From a virus: a stretch of DNA of 52,732 bases. The notes beneath the pieces are model-generated. The model was not told the origin of the DNA. It made no database searches and saw only the letters and a list, made by a program, of their open reading frames with translations. The stretch covers positions 1 through 52,732 of IMG/VR virus record IMGVR_UViG_3300042544_002506. One strand, given 5' to 3'. Shown here piece by piece: positions 14,866 through 21,509 of the stretch. Numbering within the stretch: the first letter of the stretch is position 1; each line of letters opens with the position of its first letter. A program made the translations under genes and the position numbers.

Positions 14866-15061
14866 AACGGAGATAAAAGAAATTACAAGAAATTCCGTGT
14901 TTATGAGTGTATATTGCAAGATACACTCGTGTGCTCATAGTAATATAGCTAAACAAGTTTTACAAGACACTTACATACTGAGTCAAAGGGTGTATGATAG
15001 CGCACGGGTAACTGCTATAAAAACCGAAGAACACAAAAACAATATAAATGAAAGATATTAA
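14855..15061 (+). CDS. SV-repeat-family minigene D10 (diverged)
   Basis: 68 residues, start MNIETEIK, end NNINERY. Repeat limited to RNSVFMSVYCKI. The D11 start lies in its last codons. Confidence 0.65.
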   Translation: MNIETEIKEITRNSVFMSVYCKIHSCAHSNIAKQVLQDTYILSQRVYDSARVTAIKTEEHKNNINERY

Positions 15062-15266
15062 CCTCATTGTAGACTTCCGTATATCTAGTAAAGAACACAT
15101 TGCAACATTAACTATAGCACGCTCTATAGAAAACGCTGTCGAGTATGGTGTATGGTCGAGTGCGTGGATAGGAGTAAAAGCACCTGTGCGTGATACTGTA
15201 GGCGAATTTTCGACTGTAATAGATCCATTTCTACGCCCTAGAGCTGTTAAAACCGTACAATTTTAG
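15048..15266 (+). CDS. SV-repeat-family minigene D11 (array end)
   Basis: 72 residues, start MKDINLIV, no EYEY end. AVEYGVWSSAWIGVKAPVRDTV is still in period. Last gene of array D. Confidence 0.6.
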   Translation: MKDINLIVDFRISSKEHIATLTIARSIENAVEYGVWSSAWIGVKAPVRDTVGEFSTVIDPFLRPRAVKTVQF

Positions 15267-15436
15267 TGTAAAAGATTGTAAAAATAACCAAAAGTTTTTA
15301 CAAAAGTTTTATGAAATAATGCGCATGAAGTTATAATAAGCCTATAAAGCTCAAAGGAAAAGGAAGATATATGGAAAGAGGAAATATAGAAATATAAGGA
15401 ACCAGGATAAAATATATTGAATGAAGGGAGCGAAAT
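15267..15436. other. Intergenic AT-rich gap between arrays D and E
   Basis: 170 bp with no convincing gene. A -10-like TATAAT at 15332-15337 lacks the AACGAACT box. An ATG GAA AGA GGA ORF of 8 codons at 15371 may be the remnant of a minigene start. Confidence 0.4.
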
Positions 15437-15628
15437 ATGGATATTGCAATAGAAATATTGTATCGTGAGTTCGAAAACAGCATTGAATGGCGTACCGGTA
15501 TATTCGAAAATTTAGAAAGAAATACAGAGCGTGAAATAATAAATTATGTGCAAAGCAATAGTTGGTATAATTCAGAAACATCACAACTCACACGAGATCT
15601 AAAAGAAAAAATATATGCCGCGTTTTGA
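15437..15628 (+). CDS. SV-array minigene E1 (diverged)
   Basis: 63 residues, start MDIAIEILY, preceded by a purine-rich GAAGGGAG. No EYEY end, but the following gene starts inside its last codons. Function unknown. Confidence 0.55.
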   Translation: MDIAIEILYREFENSIEWRTGIFENLERNTEREIINYVQSNSWYNSETSQLTRDLKEKIYAAF

Positions 15629-15815
15629 TAATGAAGAAGAATGGTTCAAAGCGTGGAGTACTTTGAATGGTGCATGCGCAGTTCAATTGCATAAGTGTAT
15701 TCATGACTCGATGACGCTCATGACGAGAAACAATATAAAAGTTAATGTGCAGAATACTGTAGGGAGAATTACGAATACTATAAAATATGGACACTCTGAG
15801 AAATACCAAGATTAA
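15615..15815 (+). CDS. SV-array minigene E2 (diverged)
   Basis: 66 residues, end GHSEKYQD. Slight period in VNVQNTVGRITNTI. Overlaps E1 by 14 nt. Confidence 0.55.
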   Translation: MPRFDNEEEWFKAWSTLNGACAVQLHKCIHDSMTLMTRNNIKVNVQNTVGRITNTIKYGHSEKYQD

Positions 15816-15820
15816 CAACT

Positions 15821-16051
15821 ATGGAACCGTTTAAAACACCTTACTTTGATTCACCATTTTACGCGTTGTACGATATCAATAACACTATGGAAAGAGAAAT
15901 ATACGCTATCCTCGATACAAAGGTATCATTCATAGTGCGCTTAACAGTACTTGATAATGTTAGATTTATGCTATCACGTCCGCACGATAGCATTCATAAT
16001 AGTATACACGACGCTATGCACGAATACTTTAAAACCACCACGGCAAAATAA
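15821..16051 (+). CDS. SV-array minigene E3 (diverged)
   Basis: 76 residues; an internal MEREIYAIL looks like a family cap with an N-terminal extension, and SIHNSIHDAMHEYF is a degraded repeat plus EYEY end. Confidence 0.55.
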   Translation: MEPFKTPYFDSPFYALYDINNTMEREIYAILDTKVSFIVRLTVLDNVRFMLSRPHDSIHNSIHDAMHEYFKTTTAK

Positions 16052-16085
16052 TTTACACGACGCGCTGAGAGCAACCTCGTGCTAT

Positions 16086-16105
16086 AACGAACTATAATAT
16101 AACGA
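16086..16105 (+). promoter_or_regulatory. Early promoter
   Basis: AACGAACT-ATAA-TATAAC; starts array F. Confidence 0.7.
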
Positions 16106-16110
16106 GTGAT

Positions 16111-16296
16111 ATGAAAGAACTATATGATTACTGTGGGTATACTATGTACGATACAATGAGCAAAAGCTTGCTTGAGAGTACTGGTAGCGCTGCGTGGTAT
16201 GATGTAAGAGATGATGTGTATACTTCTGTGCTAGATGTAATGCGACGCACTGTGGAGAATACTGTAGCAAGCGCGATTTATGAATATGAATATTGA
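16111..16296 (+). CDS. SV-repeat-family minigene F1
   Basis: 61 residues, no MNIE cap (first gene), repeat in DVRDDVYTSVLDVMRRTVENTV, end AIYEYEY. Confidence 0.7.
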   Translation: MKELYDYCGYTMYDTMSKSLLESTGSAAWYDVRDDVYTSVLDVMRRTVENTVASAIYEYEY

Positions 16297-16492
16297 AGGG
16301 CATTTATATGATATAACCCGGCGCAAAACCTATATCAATATAGTCGACCAGCTTTTCGATAAAATATCGAAACCTGTGTTTAGTAGAGTAACAGACGACA
16401 CTTGGACGCAAGTAGAGATTCCAGTAGGTAACGTAGTATGGAGCCAGTTGTATGATAATATAGCAAGCACACTTTATGAATACAAGTACTGA
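16286..16492 (+). CDS. SV-repeat-family minigene F2
   Basis: 68 residues from ATG 16286 (ATG 16280 is in frame), start MNIEGHLY, end TLYEYKY. Period faint (PVGNVVWSQLYDNI). Confidence 0.65.
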   Translation: MNIEGHLYDITRRKTYINIVDQLFDKISKPVFSRVTDDTWTQVEIPVGNVVWSQLYDNIASTLYEYKY

Positions 16493-16730
16493 TATAAAGC
16501 AAATCTTAGTTGGTCCAAGCAGCGAGGTATGCGACGCAACATGGAACACCCTTTGCACCTCTTTGAATGTCGAGTCTCTCAAAAAGATTGGTAGTGCTTA
16601 CGAATCAAAAAAAGCGGTAATTGGCGGCGTAAATGCAGGGGTGGTTCGGGAGTTGGAAGGAATCCGGAGAATGGGTTTCAGTGTGGACGAGGTTATTGAT
16701 AACGAACCTCAGTATAATATAGGAGTATGA
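16476..16730 (+). CDS. SV-array gene F3, hypothetical
   Basis: 84 residues, start MNTSTDIK at the family junction. The body (VCDATWNTLCTSL; GVVRELEGIRRMGF) is not repetitive. Its last ten codons are the next early promoter: DNEPQYNIGV is encoded by AACGAACCTCAGTATAATAT and flanks. Confidence 0.6.
   Translation: MNTSTDIKQILVGPSSEVCDATWNTLCTSLNVESLKKIGSAYESKKAVIGGVNAGVVRELEGIRRMGFSVDEVIDNEPQYNIGV
16701..16720 (+). promoter_or_regulatory. Early promoter inside a coding end
   Basis: AACGAACC-TCAG-TATAAT within the 3' end of F3; drives 16727 with only 6 nt before the ATG. Confidence 0.75.
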
Positions 16731-17020
16731 GTGATGTAATGTTACACGGTGTGCTGAATATGTCGCCTGAATTGTGGAGCGATAGTCCTATTGATATCGC
16801 TCAGAGACACGCGCGATATGTAGAAGCTTCGAAGCGTATTTTAGAACTCGAGGAAGATGCCGCGAACCAGCGCAGACTTGCAGACTTAGCGCTAGCGCAC
16901 AGAGATATAATCATCAAGGAACGCGATACACTGGAGACAGCTCTTAAAGAAATAAAAATGTATCAGTATTTGATTATGCCACAATGCCAGAAGAAGCTCG
17001 AAGAAAATATCGCGAGATAG
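16727..17020 (+). CDS. Coiled-coil hypothetical protein
   Basis: 97 residues. About residues 30-80 are a charged heptad-like helix (EASKRILELEEDAANQRRL). Starts ATGAG overlapping the F3 stop (ATGA). Function unknown. Confidence 0.65.
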   Translation: MSDVMLHGVLNMSPELWSDSPIDIAQRHARYVEASKRILELEEDAANQRRLADLALAHRDIIIKERDTLETALKEIKMYQYLIMPQCQKKLEENIAR

Positions 17021-17056
17021 TTTTAGGTATAGCAGATAAAGCCCTCGCCGAGCTAA

Positions 17057-17076
17057 AAGGAACCTCAATACAATAA
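17057..17076 (+). promoter_or_regulatory. Early promoter, GGAACC variant
   Basis: AAGGAACC-TCAA-TACAAT; drives 17081. Confidence 0.65.
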
Positions 17077-17080
17077 CGAC

Positions 17081-17305
17081 ATGAACGACAACGAACTCGT
17101 ACACGTAGGCGACATCTTTATTAAAAACGACTCTGGCGATATTTACAGAGTCAAGAAAATTTTGAACGGCGAGATTTTTCCAGATGATCCTTTCTTCAAG
17201 GTTGCGTCGCTTATTGATAATCCCGAGCAGGATATTTCTGGTGGATTTACCCTATTTCAAGCGCGCGAAGCTAAGCTCCAACTCTATAAACCTGCAAGCT
17301 TCTAA
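17081..17305 (+). CDS. Small hypothetical protein
   Basis: 74 residues; the start (ELVHVGDIFIKNDSGDIYRV) reads like a small beta-barrel (SH3-like) fold, by eye only. Single gene with its own promoter. Confidence 0.6.
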   Translation: MNDNELVHVGDIFIKNDSGDIYRVKKILNGEIFPDDPFFKVASLIDNPEQDISGGFTLFQAREAKLQLYKPASF

Positions 17306-17308
17306 CTA

Positions 17309-17328
17309 AACGAACCTCAGTATAATAT
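17309..17328 (+). promoter_or_regulatory. Early promoter
   Basis: AACGAACC-TCAG-TATAAT, then AGGAG before ATG 17335. Confidence 0.8.
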
Positions 17329-17334
17329 AGGAGT

Positions 17335-17589
17335 ATGAACATGACTTACTGTATGTGGCACAACACGAATCAAGACCTGCAACAACTCGTTAATGACCTG
17401 CAGGACGCTCTTGATGAAGGTATTCCTTTGAGTGCGTATATCGAGGAACGCGGCTCTGTTGATGAACGCTATGCAATCAAAGGAGTGCGTAGAAAATGTC
17501 AAGAGCTCTTAGATATCCTTGGCACTATGGAATCTATCGAAGAAGAGCTTATGGAGGACACTGTGACCTTCAACGAATCCAACGACTAA
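17335..17589 (+). CDS. Small helical protein, paralogue of 17877-18122
   Basis: 84 residues. M-W-x-N-T near the start, then a conserved pattern of helices (LVNDLQDALDEGIPLSAYIEERG; CQELLDIL) shared with 17877-18122. Acidic. Function unknown. Confidence 0.65.
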   Translation: MNMTYCMWHNTNQDLQQLVNDLQDALDEGIPLSAYIEERGSVDERYAIKGVRRKCQELLDILGTMESIEEELMEDTVTFNESND

Positions 17590-17608
17590 ACGAACCTCGG
17601 TATAATAT
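17589..17608 (+). promoter_or_regulatory. Early promoter
   Basis: AACGAACC-TCGG-TATAAT; drives 17615. Confidence 0.8.
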
Positions 17609-17614
17609 AGGAGT

Positions 17615-17848
17615 ATGAAAATTGTATTTGAAAAAGAAGATCAGAACAGCAAGCATTTGACATTCAATGATGTAGAAATGAATCAATTCTTTGTATGCGG
17701 CGATGGCCATCTGTGTCAAAAGGTCAGTATGAATCTCTACAATACCATCGCTGACGAGCGTGGCAAGCTATGCTGTGATAGGTTTTCATGCAGCACTGAT
17801 TATGTTATTAGACGCATCATTCCGAATATCGCGAAGATTGAATTTTGA
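17615..17848 (+). CDS. Small hypothetical protein, paralogue of 272-505
   Basis: 77 residues, same length and ends as the protein at 272-505 (MKIVFEKE..., NQFFVCGDGHLCQK, NIAKIEF). Four Cys in the second half are mostly not shared, so a metal site is unlikely. Confidence 0.7.
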   Translation: MKIVFEKEDQNSKHLTFNDVEMNQFFVCGDGHLCQKVSMNLYNTIADERGKLCCDRFSCSTDYVIRRIIPNIAKIEF

Positions 17849-17852
17849 TCAT

Positions 17853-17872
17853 AACGAACTCTAATAGACTAA
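17853..17872 (+). promoter_or_regulatory. Early promoter, weak -10
   Basis: AACGAACT-CTAA-TAGACT; drives 17877. The -10 is poorer than in other copies. Confidence 0.5.
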
Positions 17873-17876
17873 GCAC

Positions 17877-18122
17877 ATGATTAACAGCATCAATCCTGAC
17901 TCCTACATGTGGCGTAATACTGCATCAGCTCTCAAGCAGCTCTTAGACAACATCGCTACTGCATATGCCGACGAGGGAATGAACCTCGATGAGTATATCG
18001 CATCGCGCAAATCTGATGGTGAACGACAAGCTGTTCGTATTGTATTCGGCTTAGTAGACGAGCTCGTTGAGGAACTTCAGTGCATGGAAGAAGCGCCTGT
18101 AAATTTTCTCGCCAAGCGATAA
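17877..18122 (+). CDS. Small helical protein, paralogue of 17335-17589
   Basis: 81 residues; MWRNTASALKQLLDNIATAY and DEGMNLDEYIASRKSDGER align with 17335-17589. One unrelated gene (17615) lies between the pair. Confidence 0.65.
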   Translation: MINSINPDSYMWRNTASALKQLLDNIATAYADEGMNLDEYIASRKSDGERQAVRIVFGLVDELVEELQCMEEAPVNFLAKR

Positions 18123-18123
18123 T

Positions 18124-18143
18124 AACGAACCTCGATATAATAT
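18124..18143 (+). promoter_or_regulatory. Early promoter
   Basis: AACGAACC-TCGA-TATAAT; drives 18148 and probably the first tRNA-like gene. Confidence 0.8.
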
Positions 18144-18147
18144 CATC

Positions 18148-18327
18148 ATGAGCAATCAACAATTCTATTCTTACTGGGCAACTGTAATTGATCAAATGCC
18201 TGATGATATCCTCGAGGAGACTGTTCGCATGATCAACTCGCGGCAACAAATTGGAATACAGGAGATGCTCCGTAATGAACTAGGGTATCGTAACCAGACG
18301 GAGATCATAATGGACAACGAAGACTAA
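18148..18327 (+). CDS. Very small hypothetical protein
   Basis: 59 residues (FYSYWATVIDQMPDDILEE, then MINSRQQIGIQEMLRNELG, then an acidic end), helical. Its stop is 6 nt before the first tRNA-like gene. Confidence 0.6.
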   Translation: MSNQQFYSYWATVIDQMPDDILEETVRMINSRQQIGIQEMLRNELGYRNQTEIIMDNED

Positions 18328-18333
18328 CTCAAC

Positions 18334-18435
18334 AAGTGTGTGGTGTAATGGTAGCACAACCCAAGCAAAGGGCTTCTTGTCCGATAGGATAGGTGGAGTT
18401 TCATCGAGGCGCAGGTTCGATTCCTGCCACACTTA
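18334..18435 (+). tRNA. tRNA-like gene 1, anticodon not assignable
   Basis: Acceptor AAGTGTG (18334-18340) pairs fully with CACACTT (18428-18434); D stem GTGT/GCAC with GGTA loop; T arm GCAGG-TTCGATT-CCTGC (18411-18427); discriminator A, no encoded CCA. The 53 nt between the D and T arms (normal about 22-40) do not give a standard anticodon stem with U33. A side hairpin TGTCC-GATA-GGATA can form there. Either a long-variable-arm tRNA, one with an insertion, or a decayed gene. At 102 nt it is too long for a class I tRNA. Confidence 0.6.
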
Positions 18436-18443
18436 CTCGGCAT

Positions 18444-18463
18444 TACGAACATCATTACAATAA
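18444..18463 (+). promoter_or_regulatory. Early promoter variant in front of tRNA-like gene 2
   Basis: TACGAACA-TCAT-TACAAT; the -10 ends at 18461 and the tRNA 5' end is at 18468, close to the expected +1. Confidence 0.6.
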
Positions 18464-18467
18464 CAAC

Positions 18468-18565
18468 AGCGGGATAACTCAGCCAGGTAGAGTCATCGGA
18501 GGAGTAGCAGCATACCAGCAGTGAAAGTTCGGTGGTCGTTGGTTCAAATCCAACTCCCGCTGCCA
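18468..18565 (+). tRNA. tRNA-like gene 2 with encoded CCA, expanded anticodon loop
   Basis: Acceptor AGCGGGA (18468-18474) pairs with TCCCGCT (18555-18561), followed by G and encoded CCA (18563-18565). D stem ACTC/GAGT; T arm GTTGG-TTCAAAT-CCAAC. The best anticodon stem is CATCG (18494-18498) with CGGTG (18530-18534), but the loop is 31 nt instead of 7, so about 24 nt extra. Identity cannot be read. The antisense translation gives the familiar GVGFEPT artefact seen over real tRNA genes. Confidence 0.65.
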
Positions 18566-18575
18566 TTTTTTGCAT

Positions 18576-18595
18576 AACGAACCTCGATATAATTA
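18576..18595 (+). promoter_or_regulatory. Early promoter
   Basis: AACGAACC-TCGA-TATAAT; drives 18609. Confidence 0.8.
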
Positions 18596-18608
18596 ACACA
18601 CACAATAT

Positions 18609-19115
18609 ATGAAAGACTGCATCGCACAACTCGACATTCGCCAAGGACAAAATCAACGTACCGTATTCCGTCGCTCTCATAGCGTAACGCCTTCTGCGCG
18701 TTACTATGGTTCCTCTAACCTTATCAATGCGACTGACGAGGTCGGCTCTGAGGCTGGTATCTTCCAAGCACGCTTTAAGTCCAAAGCTTGGTCTAAGTTC
18801 ACTCAAGCTGCTACGCGCCTTACTGCTAAAACGCTCCGTGAGAAGCTTGAGCTCTCAAACAATATCTCTATCACCTTCTCTATCTATGCCGGGTGCTCTA
18901 TGTGTCCTTGCTCTCCTGGGTTCGTTATCCGTCCTAAGAACGACAATGGCGAAAAGGAACTGCGCGATAAGGAACTTCAAGGAACCACGATCTGGGGCTC
19001 CTTGAAGTTCGCGGACCATATCGTAGCGAACTTCAAGGAGACGAAAGGAACTGAGTTCCTGAACGCGTTCGCGGCCGAAAAGGAACAAAACGAGAAGGAA
19101 CAAAACGAACAATAA
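18609..19115 (+). CDS. Hypothetical protein with CxxCxC motif
   Basis: 168 residues. N-terminal QLDIRQGQNQ and SVTPSARYYGSSNL segments look conserved; GCSMCPCSPGF near residue 97 could bind a metal. The tail is a charged repeat (EKEQNEKEQNEQ). No recognised family. A symmetric hairpin follows it. Confidence 0.65.
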   Translation: MKDCIAQLDIRQGQNQRTVFRRSHSVTPSARYYGSSNLINATDEVGSEAGIFQARFKSKAWSKFTQAATRLTAKTLREKLELSNNISITFSIYAGCSMCPCSPGFVIRPKNDNGEKELRDKELQGTTIWGSLKFADHIVANFKETKGTEFLNAFAAEKEQNEKEQNEQ

Positions 19116-19142
19116 TTTTTGTGTGGTAATGTGTGTGCATAT

Positions 19143-19168
19143 GGAGAGGGAGTGTGTGCTCCCTCTCC
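19143..19168. terminator. Perfect hairpin after 18609 gene
   Basis: GGAGAGGGAG/CTCCCTCTCC, loop TGTGTG; no T-run follows, so it is a weak terminator or an mRNA 3'-end stabiliser. Confidence 0.5.
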
Positions 19169-19181
19169 GAACACTCCACGT

Positions 19182-19201
19182 AACGAACTTCAGTATAATT
19201 C
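19182..19201 (+). promoter_or_regulatory. Early promoter
   Basis: AACGAACT-TCAG-TATAAT; drives 19208. Confidence 0.8.
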
Positions 19202-19207
19202 TAGTGT

Positions 19208-19426
19208 ATGCAAAAGACTAAACACCAACAAGACATTCAAAAAGTCCTCACTAAGCTCGCAAAGATCGATGTTATTACCTACGCCTTTGTATTAACCGCT
19301 ATCGATAAGTACTGCGATAAAGTCCTCGATGATGAGGAACACACGCTAAGAGTTATGGAGAACTCGGTCATCGCTGGCGAGGCTTGGATCAGTACTGCAA
19401 AGGAAATTGAAGCAGCTCTCAAGTAA
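19208..19426 (+). CDS. Small helical hypothetical protein
   Basis: 72 residues, all helix by composition (VLTKLAKIDVITYAFVLTAI; ENSVIAGEAWISTAKEIEAAL). The TAA stop overlaps the next AACGAACT box. Confidence 0.6.
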   Translation: MQKTKHQQDIQKVLTKLAKIDVITYAFVLTAIDKYCDKVLDDEEHTLRVMENSVIAGEAWISTAKEIEAALK

Positions 19427-19444
19427 CGAACTTCGATACAATTA
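19425..19444 (+). promoter_or_regulatory. Early promoter overlapping a stop codon
   Basis: AACGAACT-TCGA-TACAAT; drives 19457. Confidence 0.8.
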
Positions 19445-19456
19445 GGAGCAAACAAT

Positions 19457-19681
19457 ATGAAGATCGACAATAACGAATTCAAAGCTCTTATCTCTCTCGC
19501 GGCTCTAGCCTACGAAGATGTTAACGAGCCTGCGCAAGAGATTGGCAAGTTCGTTAATGCGATCGTCATTCCTTTGCTGACCAAGCGCAAGAACTCTCAA
19601 GCGTACAAAGATGCGCGAGAGGATCTACTCTCGCGTGGACGTAATGCTCGCGTGCTTCTCAAGAAAGAAGAAGCACGATAA
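19457..19681 (+). CDS. Small hypothetical protein
   Basis: 74 residues, helical with a basic C-terminus (DLLSRGRNARVLLKKEEAR). Ends at the next promoter. Function unknown. Confidence 0.6.
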   Translation: MKIDNNEFKALISLAALAYEDVNEPAQEIGKFVNAIVIPLLTKRKNSQAYKDAREDLLSRGRNARVLLKKEEAR

Positions 19682-19699
19682 CGAACCCCGATATAATTA
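19680..19699 (+). promoter_or_regulatory. Early promoter
   Basis: AACGAACC-CCGA-TATAAT; drives the RadA-like gene. Confidence 0.8.
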
Positions 19700-19713
19700 C
19701 ATACACACAATAT

Positions 19714-20610
19714 ATGCAACTTAAAAACATTACTCAATCCGGTTTCACTAAGGTATCCAATATCAACATTCCTTCGATCTTCTTCAATCGTCTCTCTACT
19801 GGCGTCAAAGAGTTCGATTCGCTCTTCGGAGAAGGAATCCTTCCTGGGTCGTCTATGACTTTTTGCGGCCAAGCTGGCGTAGGTAAGACTACTATGCTTC
19901 TTCAAATGATGGAAGCTCTCGCTGGTAACTACGAGGTAGGTTACGCTTCGGGAGAGGAGAGTTCGTTCCAGCTCGCCTATACTTGCCGCCGCCTTGGTAT
20001 CAAGAACGTAGCGATTGCGAACGAGACCGATGTTGATCGTCTTGTTAAGGCTACAAAGACTCTCGATGTACTCGTTGTCGATTCCTTCCAAGCTCTCTCC
20101 TCTACGAAGCAAATGAACTCTCGCGAGTTCGAACGCTATGCGGTAAACGAACTTGTTGCTGCTGGCAAGGAGAACGAATGCGTGATTGTGTTCGTAATGC
20201 ACTTGACTAAGACTGGCGACCTTAAAGGCTCTACGCTAGTGCCGCATGCGGTTGATGTGAACTTCAAGATCACTCGCGACGATGAGGGCGACGAGACTGC
20301 ACGTATCATTAGCGTGTACAAGAACCGCTTCGGCTCTACGGGAGAGTATCACGCCAATATGACTCGTGCGGGTATCGAAATCTCTGAGCGTAAAGAGATC
20401 TCTGCGCCTAAGTCTAAGGTCGATCGCCGCAAAGAACTTCACGAAGCGATCCTTACTATGGACCCTCCTCTGATTACAAAGGGTGCGCTGATACAAAAAT
20501 TTGGACTTACTTCGAGTCAATGCTACTTGGTTCTACGCGAACTCCAAGATATGGGTAAGCTTATCAAGTACGGTAAAGGAGACTCTGCTACCTGGAAGAA
20601 GACACTCTAA
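19714..20610 (+). CDS. RadA-like RecA-fold ATPase with winged helix
   Basis: 298 residues. Walker A GQAGVGKTT (52-60), Walker B LVVD (120-123) and the RadA signature KNRFG (203-207) are all present. The usual N-terminal zinc finger and C-terminal Lon-like domain of bacterial RadA/Sms are missing; instead residues about 238-298 read as a winged helix (LITKGALIQKFGLTSSQCY). RadA is a DnaB-like helicase that promotes branch migration in recombination; a phage version may support recombination-dependent replication. KaiC-like ATPase is the alternative. Followed by a convergent HNH gene overlapping by 4 nt. Confidence 0.8.
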   Translation: MQLKNITQSGFTKVSNINIPSIFFNRLSTGVKEFDSLFGEGILPGSSMTFCGQAGVGKTTMLLQMMEALAGNYEVGYASGEESSFQLAYTCRRLGIKNVAIANETDVDRLVKATKTLDVLVVDSFQALSSTKQMNSREFERYAVNELVAAGKENECVIVFVMHLTKTGDLKGSTLVPHAVDVNFKITRDDEGDETARIISVYKNRFGSTGEYHANMTRAGIEISERKEISAPKSKVDRRKELHEAILTMDPPLITKGALIQKFGLTSSQCYLVLRELQDMGKLIKYGKGDSATWKKTL

Positions 20611-21233
20611 GACCTACTCTTATAATGGCATTCAAGGCTGCAATACTTCTTTACGTTCTTCTTTGAAGATAGCATCTCGCTGCCGCAATAGTCGCAATGC
20701 TTAGAGAACATTCTAGATAACGTTAAGCAACTACGGCTACAGTGCTTTGTTGTTCTTGTAGATAATACTTTGAACTTACCACCGCAGCCTGAACAACATC
20801 TCGTTACAAATGGTAAGAATGTTTGTTTATAGCATTCTTTGCTACAGTATGGTCTATCTCTCGCAACTTGTGATTTGTTTGCGTAAAACTCTTTATTACA
20901 CTGCTTACAAGCTACAATCTTACCGTTCATTCGGTGAGCGCTTAATTGACGCCGCATCCATCCATATATCTTATTTGACTTTCTTTGCTTAGAGGTAGTT
21001 GAAGATAGAAAAAAGACAGCATACATAAGCTTTATATTACCTGGGTATATCTTCACAAGTAGTTGATGGCATACATAATGCTCTTCAGGAGTGAGATCGA
21101 CTAAGTTGTCTTCATCGTCTGTTCCATTCATACATCTTGGTATAATGTGATGACGTTCTTTATAGGTACCAGCTTCTAGTTTGCGCTCTTTAGCTCTTGA
21201 GATGATACTATCGTATATTCTTTGGTAATTCAT
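20607..21233 (-). CDS. HNH homing endonuclease
   Basis: 208 residues. ERHHIIPRCMNGTDDEDNLVDLTPEEHYVCHQLL (read in pieces, about residues 26-60) is the T4-type HNH core with His-His, Asn and His in order. Several CxxC pairs follow (CKQCNKEF, CSKEC, CCSGCGGKF, CDYCGSE), giving zinc-finger DNA binding. The ATG is 8 nt from a late-type box. Inserted after the RadA-like gene. Confidence 0.85.
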   Translation of the reverse strand: MNYQRIYDSIISRAKERKLEAGTYKERHHIIPRCMNGTDDEDNLVDLTPEEHYVCHQLLVKIYPGNIKLMYAVFFLSSTTSKQRKSNKIYGWMRRQLSAHRMNGKIVACKQCNKEFYANKSQVARDRPYCSKECYKQTFLPFVTRCCSGCGGKFKVLSTRTTKHCSRSCLTLSRMFSKHCDYCGSEMLSSKKNVKKYCSLECHYKSRS

Positions 21234-21241
21234 TGCAAGTA

Positions 21242-21250
21242 TATTTAGTC
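21242..21250 (-). promoter_or_regulatory. Late-type promoter box for the HNH endonuclease
   Basis: Minus-strand GACTAAATA, 8 nt before the ATG at 21233. Confidence 0.6.
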
Positions 21251-21277
21251 AAACAGTTGATGTTCTCTATGTATTAC

Positions 21278-21285
21278 ACTAAATA
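21278..21285 (+). promoter_or_regulatory. Late-type box without a following gene
   Basis: ACTAAATA on the plus strand, 5 nt before the first long hairpin arm (21291). Confidence 0.4.
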
Positions 21286-21290
21286 ACTTT

Positions 21291-21353
21291 AGAGCTCAGC
21301 GCGAGTCTTTTGGTAGTTCATTGCAACCGTCTTCCATAACAGCGCTGAGCTCT
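21291..21353 (+). ncRNA. Candidate late hairpin RNA
   Basis: AGAGCTCAGCGC (21291-21302) pairs with GCGCTGAGCTCT (21342-21353) around a 39-nt loop; begins where transcription from the box at 21278 would start. Confidence 0.35.
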
Positions 21354-21393
21354 TTCTATTTTCATTCTCTAAGCTCTAAGGCTAGCGCCGCCT

Positions 21394-21444
21394 CAGTTCC
21401 CAAATCTAAAAGTCACACGGCAATGAGATTTGGGAACTGTTCCC
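21394..21444. repeat. Alternative inverted repeats
   Basis: CAGTTCCCAAATCT pairs with AGATTTGGGAACTG (14 bp, loop 18). The second arm also forms the palindrome GGGAACTGTTCCC, so the two foldings exclude each other. Confidence 0.7.
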
Positions 21445-21509
21445 AACTCTTAAAAATGAAACGGGGGAGCGCATAGCAAAACACAGTTATCAGCTCCTCG
21501 TCGAGCTAA

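Noticed and set aside
18324-18806. 160-residue minus-strand ORF
   Set aside because: It is the antisense of the two tRNA-like genes (giving the known GVGFEPT artefact) and of a real plus-strand gene.
19597-20202. 201-residue minus-strand ORF
   Set aside because: Antisense shadow of the RadA-like gene; composition is an artefact of its codon usage.
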